From RGIG4608 sp045643885 (GTDB lineage Bacteria > Bacillota > Clostridia > Oscillospirales > CAG-272), in NCBI GenBank assembly GCA_045643885.1, contig JAZRFY010000017.1:19892-83891 (forward strand): a stretch of 64,000 nucleotides of DNA, in the 5' to 3' direction. The position numbers were made by a program, and so were the translations under genes. Shown in pieces: positions 33,589 to 42,695 of this stretch. The first letter of the stretch is position 1. Every line of letters starts with the position of its first letter. The notes beneath the pieces are model-generated. The model made no database searches. It was not told the origin of the DNA and saw nothing but the letters and a program-made list of their open reading frames with translations.

Positions 33589-34377
33589 TTGAAAAAAGTA
33601 TTTAAAAAAACGTTAATCAGCAGTACAAGAGTCATCTTGCTTTTGATTGTCATATTAGTTCTTACGGTTTCGTGCAGAGTGCACGCTCCGTCTATGGGTG
33701 GTGGAAATATAAGACCCTCTGACAAGATAGAAAACAGACTGACTTCCGATGAATACAAGATAGCGACCTTCGAAAACGGATCTCCAAATGGATTTCATTG
33801 GAGAAACGACAGAGGAAACGGATATCCCTTTAACTGTGAGTTCCGTGGCTCCAACATCTCTTTTGAAAACGGAGTGATGAAGCTGATATTAAATAAGGTC
33901 GAAAATAAATATATCGGTGCCGAATACAGAACGAATGCAAAGCTTTCATACGGATATTATTCAGTTTCGATGAAGGCTGCAAAGTGCCCCGGCGTTATCT
34001 CCTCATTTTTTACGTACACCTGGGGACCCTGGGATGAAATCGACATCGAGTTTCTTGGTAACAACACAACGATAGTGCAATTCAATTATTACACAAACGG
34101 TGTTGGAGGCCACGAATATTACTATGAGCTTGGCTTTGACGCGTCCGAGGATTTTCACGAATACGGCTTTGATTGGCAAGAGGACTCGATAACCTGGTAC
34201 GTTGACGGTGTTGCAGTATACCGTGCGACAGAGGATATTCCTTCAGCTCCCGGTCATATTATGATGAACCTTTGGAATGTAAACGAGGCTGTTTCGGAAT
34301 GGGCAGGCAGATTTGATGAAACTCAGCTTCCCGTACAGTCCGAATATGAATGGATAGGATATCAAAGCGTTGAATAA
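33589..34377 (+). CDS. GH16 beta-glucanase lipoprotein
   Basis: A 262-residue secreted lichenase-like enzyme that cuts beta-1,3-1,4 or beta-1,3 glucans. The signal peptide ends at lipobox LTVSC, so the enzyme is anchored. The catalytic motif DEIDIEFLGN (nucleophile and acid/base Glu) sits near residue 147. The start codon is TTG at 33589 with AAAGGA eight bases before it. It resembles the GH16 part of the next gene (the DEIDIEFLG, HVQFN/IVQFN and EFHEYGFDW-type segments), so the two probably arose by duplication. Confidence 0.9.
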   Translation: MKKVFKKTLISSTRVILLLIVILVLTVSCRVHAPSMGGGNIRPSDKIENRLTSDEYKIATFENGSPNGFHWRNDRGNGYPFNCEFRGSNISFENGVMKLILNKVENKYIGAEYRTNAKLSYGYYSVSMKAAKCPGVISSFFTYTWGPWDEIDIEFLGNNTTIVQFNYYTNGVGGHEYYYELGFDASEDFHEYGFDWQEDSITWYVDGVAVYRATEDIPSAPGHIMMNLWNVNEAVSEWAGRFDETQLPVQSEYEWIGYQSVE

Positions 34378-34429
34378 AAGAACGCTTAGGATATATATAA
34401 AATTATTTTTTTAAATATAGGAGGAAACT

Positions 34430-37306
34430 ATGAAAAAGAGAATTTTAGTAATGATCGCATTGATGCTTGTAGTGGCTATGTCACTTAGCAGCTGTCAGCT
34501 TCTCAACACTATCACTGATTTCTTCAGAGAAACATTCGGCAAAGAAGTTGCTTTGACAGATGCTCCCCTTAACGCAGAAATGCTCATTAACTTCGCAGAC
34601 GGAGCAAATCCTGACGTTTTGTTCGAGTCTGACGGTTGGTCAAACGGTGACGTTTTCAACGTTGTTTGGAAATCACACAACGTTCACTATGAAGACGGCA
34701 TTATGAGACTCGGTATCACCGAGGAAAAGGCAACAGCGTGGATCGATAATGCAGAGGTTGAATATAACTATACTGCAGGTGAAGCACGCTCACAGAATTA
34801 CTATCATTACGGTGATTATGAGGTTTCCATGAAGCCCTCTGCAAATCCCGGTACTGCAAGTACATTCTTCGTTTGCACAGGTCCTTATGACCTTAAGGAC
34901 GGCGTTCCCAATGCACACGACGAAATCGACATCGAGTTCCTCGGTGACGACACAACACATGTTCAGTTCAACTTCTTCGTTGACGGCGTAGGTGGCAATG
35001 AATTTATGTACGACCTTGGCTTTGATGCATCCGAGGAATTCCATACATACGGATTCCGTTGGGAACCCAACGCTATCACATGGTTCGTTGACGGTGATCC
35101 TGTTTACAAGGTAACAACAGACGAGGTTGAAGAAGGCAAGAACCTTAATCACGTTGAAAAGCTCCCCTCCACAGCAGGTAGAATTCTTACAAACTACTGG
35201 TGCGGTAACGAAAGAGCTTGGGGTTGGATGGGCAAGTATGAAGGTGAACAGAACGATAACGGTACAACATATCAGTGGATCAAGACAAGTGCTGAAGGCG
35301 CTCCTCTTAATCCTCCCGTAGACGTTCCTCCCGTTGAGGGTGGTGACGAAATCGATTGGACAGCAATCGATCCTATCGCTCCTACTTTCGTAACAACACC
35401 CGAATATACAGTTGAAATCGATGGCAACAAGGCTAACGTAACTTATACAGACGTAAGCGGTAGCGCTTATAAGCCTATTGAAATGGACGTAACAGAGGCA
35501 GTTGAAGGCAAGAACTTCGTACACCTTTTGGTTACAAATAATGGTACAGAAACAGTTAACGTTCGCGTTAATATGTACGATCCCACTCTCACAGGTAACA
35601 ACACAGCATCCAACATCTCCGCTACAATGAACGGTGAAGCTGTAAGAACAGACCTTGAATGGGGTGGCTCATTCTTCGATATTCCCGCAGGTGAAACTGC
35701 AGAGCTCGTTGTACACTTTGGTGTTGGCGGCATTAAGCTTCAGCTTATGATCGACTCCTCCAGAAATGACGGCGTTCTTCGTTCCGGTAACGTTACCATC
35801 GAAGATATCAAATTCACAGCAGTTGGTGAAGTTGAAGCTCCTCATAAGTGCGAGGACGCTGATGAAGACGGCAAGTGTGACGGTTGTGGTGAGGATATGC
35901 CCATCGTTACTCCTCCTGCTGCAGATCCCGAATCCGGTAACCTTACATCCACAATCGGTGGTGTTGCAGTTCAGCTCGGTGGTAACGTAACAGACGGTTA
36001 CGGTGTTCACGGTGACGAGGAAAACGGCACAATCAGAGTAGAATACACAAATATTTCTACAAATACATATGAAAACGTTTGGGCACAGATTTCTGAGGTT
36101 GCTGCAGGCAAGTCAGAGGTAAGCCTTAAGATTAAGAACAACGGTGAAGCAACAGCTTATATCACAGTTAAGATCGAGGCTGCAGGTGCAGTTGCTCTTA
36201 TGGAAGGCAAGATGGAAATCCCCGCAGGTGAAGAACAGACATATACAGGCACATTTGAAGGTGTTGCTGATAAGCTTTACTTCTTCATCGACTCCGGTTG
36301 GAGCATGGAAACAACAACACACGCAGGTGAGGTTGTTATTTCTGAAATCGTATTCGCAGGCGAGACAGCTCCCGATGACGGTGGAGACGAGCCTCATCCC
36401 GAAAAGCCCACAATCGAATACACAGACCTTTACGTTGAATGGAAGACAGAAAACGCATACGTTATCACAACAACAGATACATATGTAAATGCTGCCAGAA
36501 TTTCTTATGAAGGCATGGCTCAGAATTCTTGGGCTAACGTAAATATGTGGGTAGAAGACAAGTCTGCTGATTGCTCAGTATTCAGCATGAAGCTCACAAA
36601 CCACGGCGAAGCAACAGTTAGCGTTTGGGTACAGATGAAGGATGGCACAGGTGCTGAGCTCATCAACCAGAACGTTGATATCGCAGCAGGTGCAGAAGAG
36701 GTTGTAACATTCGACTATACAGGCACAGCTCAAATGATCTTCTTCTTCATCGACTCTACTCACGAGGCAGATGCAGAATCCAACACAGGTGATATCACAA
36801 TCTCCGAAATCAAGCTTGGTAAGGTTGTTGAAGCCGAAGAAAAGCCTCCCGTACAGGAAGAGCTTAGCCTTGAATGGTGGACATCAAGCAATGATTATTC
36901 AGTAGAAGGCAATACAGTTAATTATAACGGTGCAGGTAACTCATATTCATGTGCAGGCGCTCCCATTGATTCCTTGGCATCCGGCAAAACAACATTTACA
37001 GTAACTATCACAAACAACGGTGAATCCGATTCTCGCGTTCGCGTTGACATCCAGGGTACAGTGAGTGTAGGTAACCACGCGGTTATCAACACTGCTGCAA
37101 CAGGTGGCGACGTTTGGACAGATGCTGAATGGGGTGGCTCAACTGTTACTGTTAAAGCAGGTGAGAGCGTAACTCTCGTTATCACATACGACGAAACAAC
37201 AGAACGTGGTGCAGTTACAAATCTCGTGGTAATGGTTGACTCCGGCAGAGGTGTTGCTGATACATTTAACAGCAGTGTTACTTTCTCCGCAATGAGCTTC
37301 CAGTAA
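34430..37306 (+). CDS. GH16 beta-glucanase with four C-terminal beta-sandwich modules
   Basis: A 958-residue surface lipoprotein (lipobox LSSC). The GH16 domain spans about residues 45-290, with catalytic DEIDIEFLGDD near residue 165. After a Pro-rich linker come four related modules of about 140 residues (about 320-465, 500-640, 660-790 and 810-958). Each has a VxxxTNNGE-type core strand, an internal D(V/I)xAG turn and a final strand beginning with FFIDS or VMVDS. These look like carbohydrate-binding modules, but I cannot name the family. A Cys/Asp-rich unit (HKCEDADEDGKCDGCG) links modules one and two. Adjacent to the simple GH16 gene and ahead of the GH3 gene. Confidence 0.88.
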   Translation: MKKRILVMIALMLVVAMSLSSCQLLNTITDFFRETFGKEVALTDAPLNAEMLINFADGANPDVLFESDGWSNGDVFNVVWKSHNVHYEDGIMRLGITEEKATAWIDNAEVEYNYTAGEARSQNYYHYGDYEVSMKPSANPGTASTFFVCTGPYDLKDGVPNAHDEIDIEFLGDDTTHVQFNFFVDGVGGNEFMYDLGFDASEEFHTYGFRWEPNAITWFVDGDPVYKVTTDEVEEGKNLNHVEKLPSTAGRILTNYWCGNERAWGWMGKYEGEQNDNGTTYQWIKTSAEGAPLNPPVDVPPVEGGDEIDWTAIDPIAPTFVTTPEYTVEIDGNKANVTYTDVSGSAYKPIEMDVTEAVEGKNFVHLLVTNNGTETVNVRVNMYDPTLTGNNTASNISATMNGEAVRTDLEWGGSFFDIPAGETAELVVHFGVGGIKLQLMIDSSRNDGVLRSGNVTIEDIKFTAVGEVEAPHKCEDADEDGKCDGCGEDMPIVTPPAADPESGNLTSTIGGVAVQLGGNVTDGYGVHGDEENGTIRVEYTNISTNTYENVWAQISEVAAGKSEVSLKIKNNGEATAYITVKIEAAGAVALMEGKMEIPAGEEQTYTGTFEGVADKLYFFIDSGWSMETTTHAGEVVISEIVFAGETAPDDGGDEPHPEKPTIEYTDLYVEWKTENAYVITTTDTYVNAARISYEGMAQNSWANVNMWVEDKSADCSVFSMKLTNHGEATVSVWVQMKDGTGAELINQNVDIAAGAEEVVTFDYTGTAQMIFFFIDSTHEADAESNTGDITISEIKLGKVVEAEEKPPVQEELSLEWWTSSNDYSVEGNTVNYNGAGNSYSCAGAPIDSLASGKTTFTVTITNNGESDSRVRVDIQGTVSVGNHAVINTAATGGDVWTDAEWGGSTVTVKAGESVTLVITYDETTERGAVTNLVVMVDSGRGVADTFNSSVTFSAMSFQ

Positions 37307-37348
37307 TAGCACACATTATTTGCTAAAAAGCAATAAATAAACAGCAAG

Positions 37349-37370
37349 GCGGCTGTCATTTGACAGCCGC
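37349..37370 (+). other. intercistronic stem-loop
   Basis: A 10-bp stem GCGGCTGTCA (37349-37358) / TGACAGCCGC (37361-37370) lies between the GH16 and GH3 genes without a T tract. It probably stabilises or separates mRNAs. Confidence 0.6.
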
Positions 37371-37396
37371 TAAGCAATAGATTATAGGAGAAACCT

Positions 37397-40300
37397 ATGA
37401 ACAAAAAAGAAAAATCAAAGGATAAAAGCCTAAACAAAGGTATAACCGGTCTTGCTATCGGTATGGCTGTGTTGTTCATTTTCACAATTGTGTTGAACAC
37501 ATTATCCCTTACAAAATTTGATAACATTTTTGAAAAATTCTTTGGCTCTACCGAGTCAGGTGTTAAGGGTGACACTCTTGGTGCCGACGTAGAATACTAC
37601 AAGAGTGATTTCAACAGTGCAAGTGAGTTATACGCATATGAAGAAAAGAAGGTAGCCGAGATAGCAGAAGAGGGTATCACACTTTTCGAAAACAACGGTG
37701 TGTTGCCCCTTAAGGTCGGCACAACCATCAGTATCTTCAGCCATTCCTCCGTTGACCTTGTCAGTGGCGGTTCAGGCTCGGGATCGGGCTCATTCGAGCT
37801 TACAAAGGACCTTAAGGAAGGTCTTGAGAATGCAGGTCTTAAGGTAAATGAAACACTTTGGAACTTTTATAAGAGTGGCGACGGCTCATCCTATAAGCGT
37901 GGCACAGGTGTTATCAATTACGGTGCAGACCTTGACTGGTCAATCAACGAATGCCCCTTGAGCGTTATTACAGGCAACCGTGCGGTTATGAATTCACTTG
38001 ACGGCACAGTGGCTATGTTCGTTCTCTCCCGTACAGGCGGTGAGGGTGGTGACGAGGCTCGTGATATGGCTGCATTTGGCGGCAAGTCAGGTCAGCATTA
38101 TCTTGAACCCGACAAGACAGAGCTTGAAATAATCAAGTATCTTAACGAAAATTTTGATGACGTAATCCTTCTTATTAACTGTAACAATGCGATTGAGCTT
38201 GGTTGGGTAAAGGATTATGAAAATATCAGTGCAGTAATCAATTTCCCCGGTAGTGGTAGAACAGGTACTTACGGACTTGGATATATGCTCACAGGCTATG
38301 ATGCCGACGGCAAGGAAATATCTCCCTCCGGTCACCTTGTTGACACTTGGGTATACGATAACTTCTCATCTCCTGCAATGCAGAATATGGGTGACTTCCG
38401 TTTCACAGGAACGGATTATTATTACGTAAACTATAGCGAAGGCATTTACGTTGGCTATAGATATTACGAAACAAGATATGAGGACGTTGTTTTCGGAAGA
38501 AGTAACGTTGGCTCATACGATTATGCATCAACAGTAACTTATCCCTTCGGATACGGTCTTTCTTACACCAAATTCGAGTGGAGTGATTTCAGTATGAGTG
38601 AAGCAGACGAAAACGGTATGATAGATATCACCGTTAAGGTAACTAACGTCGGCTCTCGCACAGGTAAAGAGGTAGTTCAGATTTACGGTCAAGCACCCTA
38701 TCTTGGCAACGTTGAGAAATCTTCAGTCGTGCTTGTAGGCTTTGCAAAGACTAATGATCTTGCTCCCGGTAAATCCGAAACGGTTAAAATCACTGTGGAT
38801 CTTAAACATCTCACGTCTTATGACGTTAATGCAAACGGTGGCAAGGGTGGATATATTCTTGACAAGGGCAATTACTACATAACCGCTGCAAGCAACGTTC
38901 ACGAGGCTCTTAACCTTATCATCAATGAAAAGGCAGAGCGCGAAGGACTCACACTTGATGCATCCAAGCTCGTTGAGGGCAAGCAGGACGATTCCTATGC
39001 TCGCGACGGTGAAAGCATGATAGGTGTTCATATTCAGGAAAATTATGATTCCACAACTTATTCTGTAGCCGATGAGGGCTTGCAGACAATCGAAAATCAG
39101 TTTAACGACTCCACTCTTGAGGATGCAGTATATCTTTCAAGAAGCAACTGGAGTGTCATGGAAAATGAAGGTCTTCGTTACGGAGATATCTCCTCTGTAA
39201 ACAGCAAGGCAGAGGTTAACGGAAAGCAGTTCCAGGCAGAGGCATCAGCCGAGCTTTTGGAGGCGCTTAAATCATTCTACTCCCTCAATCCCGACGCAGG
39301 CAATGAGGCAATAGTTGAAGTGGCATTCGGCAAGGATGGAGACGTTGATTTTATCGACCTTCGCGGTCTTGCATATGACGATCCTCTTTGGGATGAGCTT
39401 CTTGATCAGATCACTCTTAAGGAGCTTTCCAAGCTTATCGACGAGTGTGGATATTGCTCACCTGAGATCAAGTCCATCAATAAGCCCAAGGTAACCGACC
39501 TTGACGGCCCTGCAGGACTTAACGATATCATCGCACACGGCTCAATGCCCATCGGTGAAGGTCTTCAGGCTATGACGTGGCCCACACAGTATATGCTTGC
39601 ATGTACATGGAACGTAACTCTTGCAGAGGAGATGGGTAGAGGAATTGCCGAGGATGGCCTTTATTCAGATACTTGTGGTTGGTACGGTCCCGGAATGAAT
39701 ATTCATAGAACTCCCTTCGCAGGAAGAAACTTTGAATACTATTCAGAGGACGCTTTCATCTCCGGTGTGCTTGGTTATGCTGAGGTAAACGGCGCTGCTC
39801 AAAAGGGTATGTATGCGTTTATTAAGCACTTTGCACTTAATGACCAGGAAACGCACCGTGATGAATACGGTCTTGCAACCTTTGCAGACGAGCAGACTAT
39901 TCGTGAAATCTATCTCAAGCCATTTGAGATGACTATTATCGATAACACTGTGGAAATCGATTACAACGAGCCCATCAAGAACGATGAGGGCAAGATAATC
40001 GGCTATACTAAGAAGCAAACAACTGTTCCTGCAGCAACTGCTATTATGACGTCCTTCAATAGAATCGGCGCAACCTGGGCAGGTGGTCATTACAATCTTA
40101 TCACCGAGGTTTTGAGAAATGAATGGGGCTTTAACGGCTTCGTTCTTACCGACTATGAGGTAGGCAGAGGCAAGGGTGCTTATATGGATACTATCCAGAG
40201 CCTTGCAGCAGGCGGTGACGGTAAGCTTAAAACAGTTGGTATGGATGCTCTCTTTGGATTCAATATCGCTCAGTATCCTGAATATCAGGAAATGGGTAAA

Positions 40301-40519
40301 GAGGCAGCTCACCACATTCTTTATACAGTAGTTAACTCTGCAGGTGCAAACGGATTCGTTCACGGCGTTCAGTACGTTAACGGATTTGCATACTACAAGA
40401 TAATCCTTATCGTTTGGGATATCCTTGCAGTAGCTGCTCTTGTATATCTTGGTGTCAGAATCAAGAAAAAGCTCAAAATGCCGCGCGTTGAATCTAAATC
40501 AGACGAGGCAGAGGCTTAA
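37397..40519 (+). CDS. domain-permuted GH3 beta-glucosidase with two membrane anchors
   Basis: A 1040-residue GH3 enzyme that would finish beta-glucan or cello-oligosaccharide breakdown at the cell surface. The domain order is reversed: the GH3 C-terminal domain (about 70-330, ITLFENNGVLPL) and a fibronectin-like domain (about 385-500, YPFGYGLSYTKFEW) come first. The TIM barrel (about 660-980) follows, with VTDLDGPAG, GPGMNIHRTPFAGRNFEY, KHFALNDQETHRDE and the nucleophile Asp in FVLTDYE. Hydrophobic segments at residues 15-37 and near 990-1012 suggest anchors at both ends. Permuted GH3 enzymes are known from Ruminococcus; the double anchor is unusual. The start follows TAGGAG. Confidence 0.9.
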   Translation: MNKKEKSKDKSLNKGITGLAIGMAVLFIFTIVLNTLSLTKFDNIFEKFFGSTESGVKGDTLGADVEYYKSDFNSASELYAYEEKKVAEIAEEGITLFENNGVLPLKVGTTISIFSHSSVDLVSGGSGSGSGSFELTKDLKEGLENAGLKVNETLWNFYKSGDGSSYKRGTGVINYGADLDWSINECPLSVITGNRAVMNSLDGTVAMFVLSRTGGEGGDEARDMAAFGGKSGQHYLEPDKTELEIIKYLNENFDDVILLINCNNAIELGWVKDYENISAVINFPGSGRTGTYGLGYMLTGYDADGKEISPSGHLVDTWVYDNFSSPAMQNMGDFRFTGTDYYYVNYSEGIYVGYRYYETRYEDVVFGRSNVGSYDYASTVTYPFGYGLSYTKFEWSDFSMSEADENGMIDITVKVTNVGSRTGKEVVQIYGQAPYLGNVEKSSVVLVGFAKTNDLAPGKSETVKITVDLKHLTSYDVNANGGKGGYILDKGNYYITAASNVHEALNLIINEKAEREGLTLDASKLVEGKQDDSYARDGESMIGVHIQENYDSTTYSVADEGLQTIENQFNDSTLEDAVYLSRSNWSVMENEGLRYGDISSVNSKAEVNGKQFQAEASAELLEALKSFYSLNPDAGNEAIVEVAFGKDGDVDFIDLRGLAYDDPLWDELLDQITLKELSKLIDECGYCSPEIKSINKPKVTDLDGPAGLNDIIAHGSMPIGEGLQAMTWPTQYMLACTWNVTLAEEMGRGIAEDGLYSDTCGWYGPGMNIHRTPFAGRNFEYYSEDAFISGVLGYAEVNGAAQKGMYAFIKHFALNDQETHRDEYGLATFADEQTIREIYLKPFEMTIIDNTVEIDYNEPIKNDEGKIIGYTKKQTTVPAATAIMTSFNRIGATWAGGHYNLITEVLRNEWGFNGFVLTDYEVGRGKGAYMDTIQSLAAGGDGKLKTVGMDALFGFNIAQYPEYQEMGKEAAHHILYTVVNSAGANGFVHGVQYVNGFAYYKIILIVWDILAVAALVYLGVRIKKKLKMPRVESKSDEAEA

Positions 40520-40534
40520 TTAAATAAAAAACAA

Positions 40535-40562
40535 ACCGAGCTTGGCTTGTGCCAAGCTCGGT
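40535..40562. terminator. bidirectional terminator
   Basis: A 12-bp stem ACCGAGCTTGGC (40535-40546) / GCCAAGCTCGGT (40551-40562) with TTGT loop and T run. It serves GH3 and the converging glycosyltransferase operon. Confidence 0.88.
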
Positions 40563-40571
40563 GCTTTTTGT

Positions 40572-41588
40572 TTAGTTGAATCTGACTATTTTATTAGCCA
40601 ATCTATAGAAAAATGTTGAAAGAGCGCGACCAAATTTTCCGTGAATGCAAATAATGCTCAGGGGAGTGAAGTGTCTGAAGTGACGTCCCCACTTTTTATC
40701 GTGCTTTTTGCAATTGTCCCACATTTTTTCAAGATCGGCATCGGACTTATCGGTATTGTTTAGTCTTGTGAACATGATTGAGATGCCAAACATCATAAAA
40801 AGCTCGTGCTTCAAATATTTTTTAAGCATCTTCTCCTTGATTTCATCGATGTGGAATGCTTCAAAGCTCTTTTCGGTAACGAGAAGCTGATGTGTATATC
40901 TGTTTTTCATCACGTTTTCTTGAACGGATTGGTCAGGTCTGCCTATCCAATAACGGTAGAGATCGTGGGGAAAATAGTACATTCTTTCAACGCGGGGAAG
41001 AGTCTTGCATACCATAAGGTTATCCTCGTAGAACACCTTTCTTGGAAGAGGCTCGTGCCATTTCTTCATATGCTCAAGTCTGAAAGTACATGAGTGGATA
41101 GTGAGCATTTGGTGAAGGGCAAAGGGACGTGTTTCGCTCCAGGAAAAGATTCTGCTTTTTGGGAGCGCGTTTGAATAATCGATGGATCTGTCACCGATCC
41201 CGTCAGTATGTACGTAGAAATAATTGCTTACGACAAGGTCAGCGCCACCTTGATTTTCACACTCCTCAAGCGCGTCGAGGAAGGCAGGGAAGTCGGAGCT
41301 TAGGGTATCGTCACTGTCAACGACCTTGAAATATATGCCCGTTGCATTATTAACACCTTGATTTATGCCCTCTCCATGACCACCGTTCTCCTGATGAACC
41401 ACCTTGACGATGTCGGGGTGCTTTTCGGCATATGAATCTGCAATCTTGCCCGTGTTATCGGATGAGCCGTCATTTATTATGATGATTTCAACTCTATCTC
41501 CTCCCAAAAGAAGACTGTTGATGCAATTTTCCATATAGTCCTGCGAGTTATAGCAGGGCACTGTAATACTCAAAAGCTTTTTACTCAT
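40572..41588 (-). CDS. family 2 glycosyltransferase
   Basis: A 338-residue GT-A fold glycosyltransferase. SITVPCYNSQDYM opens the fold, IIINDGSSDNTGKIA binds the nucleotide sugar, and VDSDDTLS supplies the DxD metal site. The C-terminus is basic but has no helix. The ATG at 41588 has GGAGAG upstream and overlaps the end of glf by 8 bases, so translation is coupled. Given glf, galactofuranose transfer to a wall polymer or glycolipid is a likely use, but the donor is not proven. Confidence 0.87.
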   Translation of the reverse strand: MSKKLLSITVPCYNSQDYMENCINSLLLGGDRVEIIIINDGSSDNTGKIADSYAEKHPDIVKVVHQENGGHGEGINQGVNNATGIYFKVVDSDDTLSSDFPAFLDALEECENQGGADLVVSNYFYVHTDGIGDRSIDYSNALPKSRIFSWSETRPFALHQMLTIHSCTFRLEHMKKWHEPLPRKVFYEDNLMVCKTLPRVERMYYFPHDLYRYWIGRPDQSVQENVMKNRYTHQLLVTEKSFEAFHIDEIKEKMLKKYLKHELFMMFGISIMFTRLNNTDKSDADLEKMWDNCKKHDKKWGRHFRHFTPLSIICIHGKFGRALSTFFYRLANKIVRFN

Positions 41589-42684
41589 AAAGCTCTCCTT
41601 CCATAGTGTCAAGTGCTGACAATATTACTGCGTCCATATCGAAATATCGATACTGACCAAGTCTGCCACCGAATATTACGTTGCTTTCATTACCTGCAAG
41701 GGATTTGTATTTTTCATAAAGAGCATTGTTTTCGTCGTCGTTGACGGGATAATAAGGCTCTTTACTTACTGTCCATTCCTGGCTATATTCCCTGGAAATA
41801 ACAGTCTTCTCTTGCTCACCGAAAACAAAATGCTTGTGCTCGATGATTCGTGTGTAGGGCACGTCGATATCGGTATAATTTATTACGGCATTGCCTTGAT
41901 AATTTTTTATATCCAGAGCTTCGGTTTCAAATCTTACGCTTCGATAATTTAAAGGGCCATAGCAATATTCAAAATACTCGTCGATAGGTCCTGTGAAAAT
42001 TATTTTTTTTGCAAGAGAGGAAAGCTCGTTGCGATTTTTAAGATAATTCGTATTGAGCTGTACCTCGATGCCATCAAGCATCTTTGCTATCATTTCGGTG
42101 TATCCCTCTTTGGGAATGCCTTGATATGCAGCATTGAAATAGTTGTTATTGAACGTAAATCTTACGGGCAATCTTTTAATTATGAATGAGGGAAGCTTGT
42201 CGCAAGGACGTCCCCATTGCTTTTGTGTATAGCCCTTGATGAGCTTTTCATAGATGTCCGTACCAACAAGGCTGATTGCTTGCTCCTCAAGATTTTTGGG
42301 CTCTGTAATGCCTGCAGCCTCTCTTTGCTTTGCAATTATTTTCTCTGCCTCAACAGGAGTTGTCACTCCCCACATCTTATTGAAGGTGTACATATTGAAG
42401 GGGAGGGAATATAATTCGCCCTTGTAATTGGCAACGGGGGAATTTACGTAGTTATTGAAATCTGCAAAACGGCTTACGAAATCCCACGCCCTCTTACTAT
42501 TGGTGTGAAATATATGAGCGCCGTATTTGTGCACTTGGATTCCTTCAACGTCTTCGGTATAGATATTGCCTGCGATATGGTCTCTTTTATCTATCACAAG
42601 CACACTCTTGCCCGAATCGGTCAACACGCGAGCACACGTTGCTCCGTAAAGACCTGCACCGACGATGAGATAATCATATTTCAT
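41581..42684 (-). CDS. glf: UDP-galactopyranose mutase
   Basis: A 367-residue flavoenzyme that converts UDP-galactopyranose to UDP-galactofuranose, the donor for galactofuranose in cell-surface glycans. The N-terminal FAD fold (YLIVGAGLYGATCARVL) and the family segments KYGAHIFHTN, KGYTQKQWGR, and GRLGQYRYFDMD are all present. ATG 42684 follows TTGAGGC at the right distance; a TTG start 15 bases further upstream is less likely. It sits 11 bases after the kinase stop and overlaps the glycosyltransferase gene. Confidence 0.95.
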   Translation of the reverse strand: MKYDYLIVGAGLYGATCARVLTDSGKSVLVIDKRDHIAGNIYTEDVEGIQVHKYGAHIFHTNSKRAWDFVSRFADFNNYVNSPVANYKGELYSLPFNMYTFNKMWGVTTPVEAEKIIAKQREAAGITEPKNLEEQAISLVGTDIYEKLIKGYTQKQWGRPCDKLPSFIIKRLPVRFTFNNNYFNAAYQGIPKEGYTEMIAKMLDGIEVQLNTNYLKNRNELSSLAKKIIFTGPIDEYFEYCYGPLNYRSVRFETEALDIKNYQGNAVINYTDIDVPYTRIIEHKHFVFGEQEKTVISREYSQEWTVSKEPYYPVNDDENNALYEKYKSLAGNESNVIFGGRLGQYRYFDMDAVILSALDTMEGELYE

Positions 42685-42695
42685 ATTGTTAAGCC

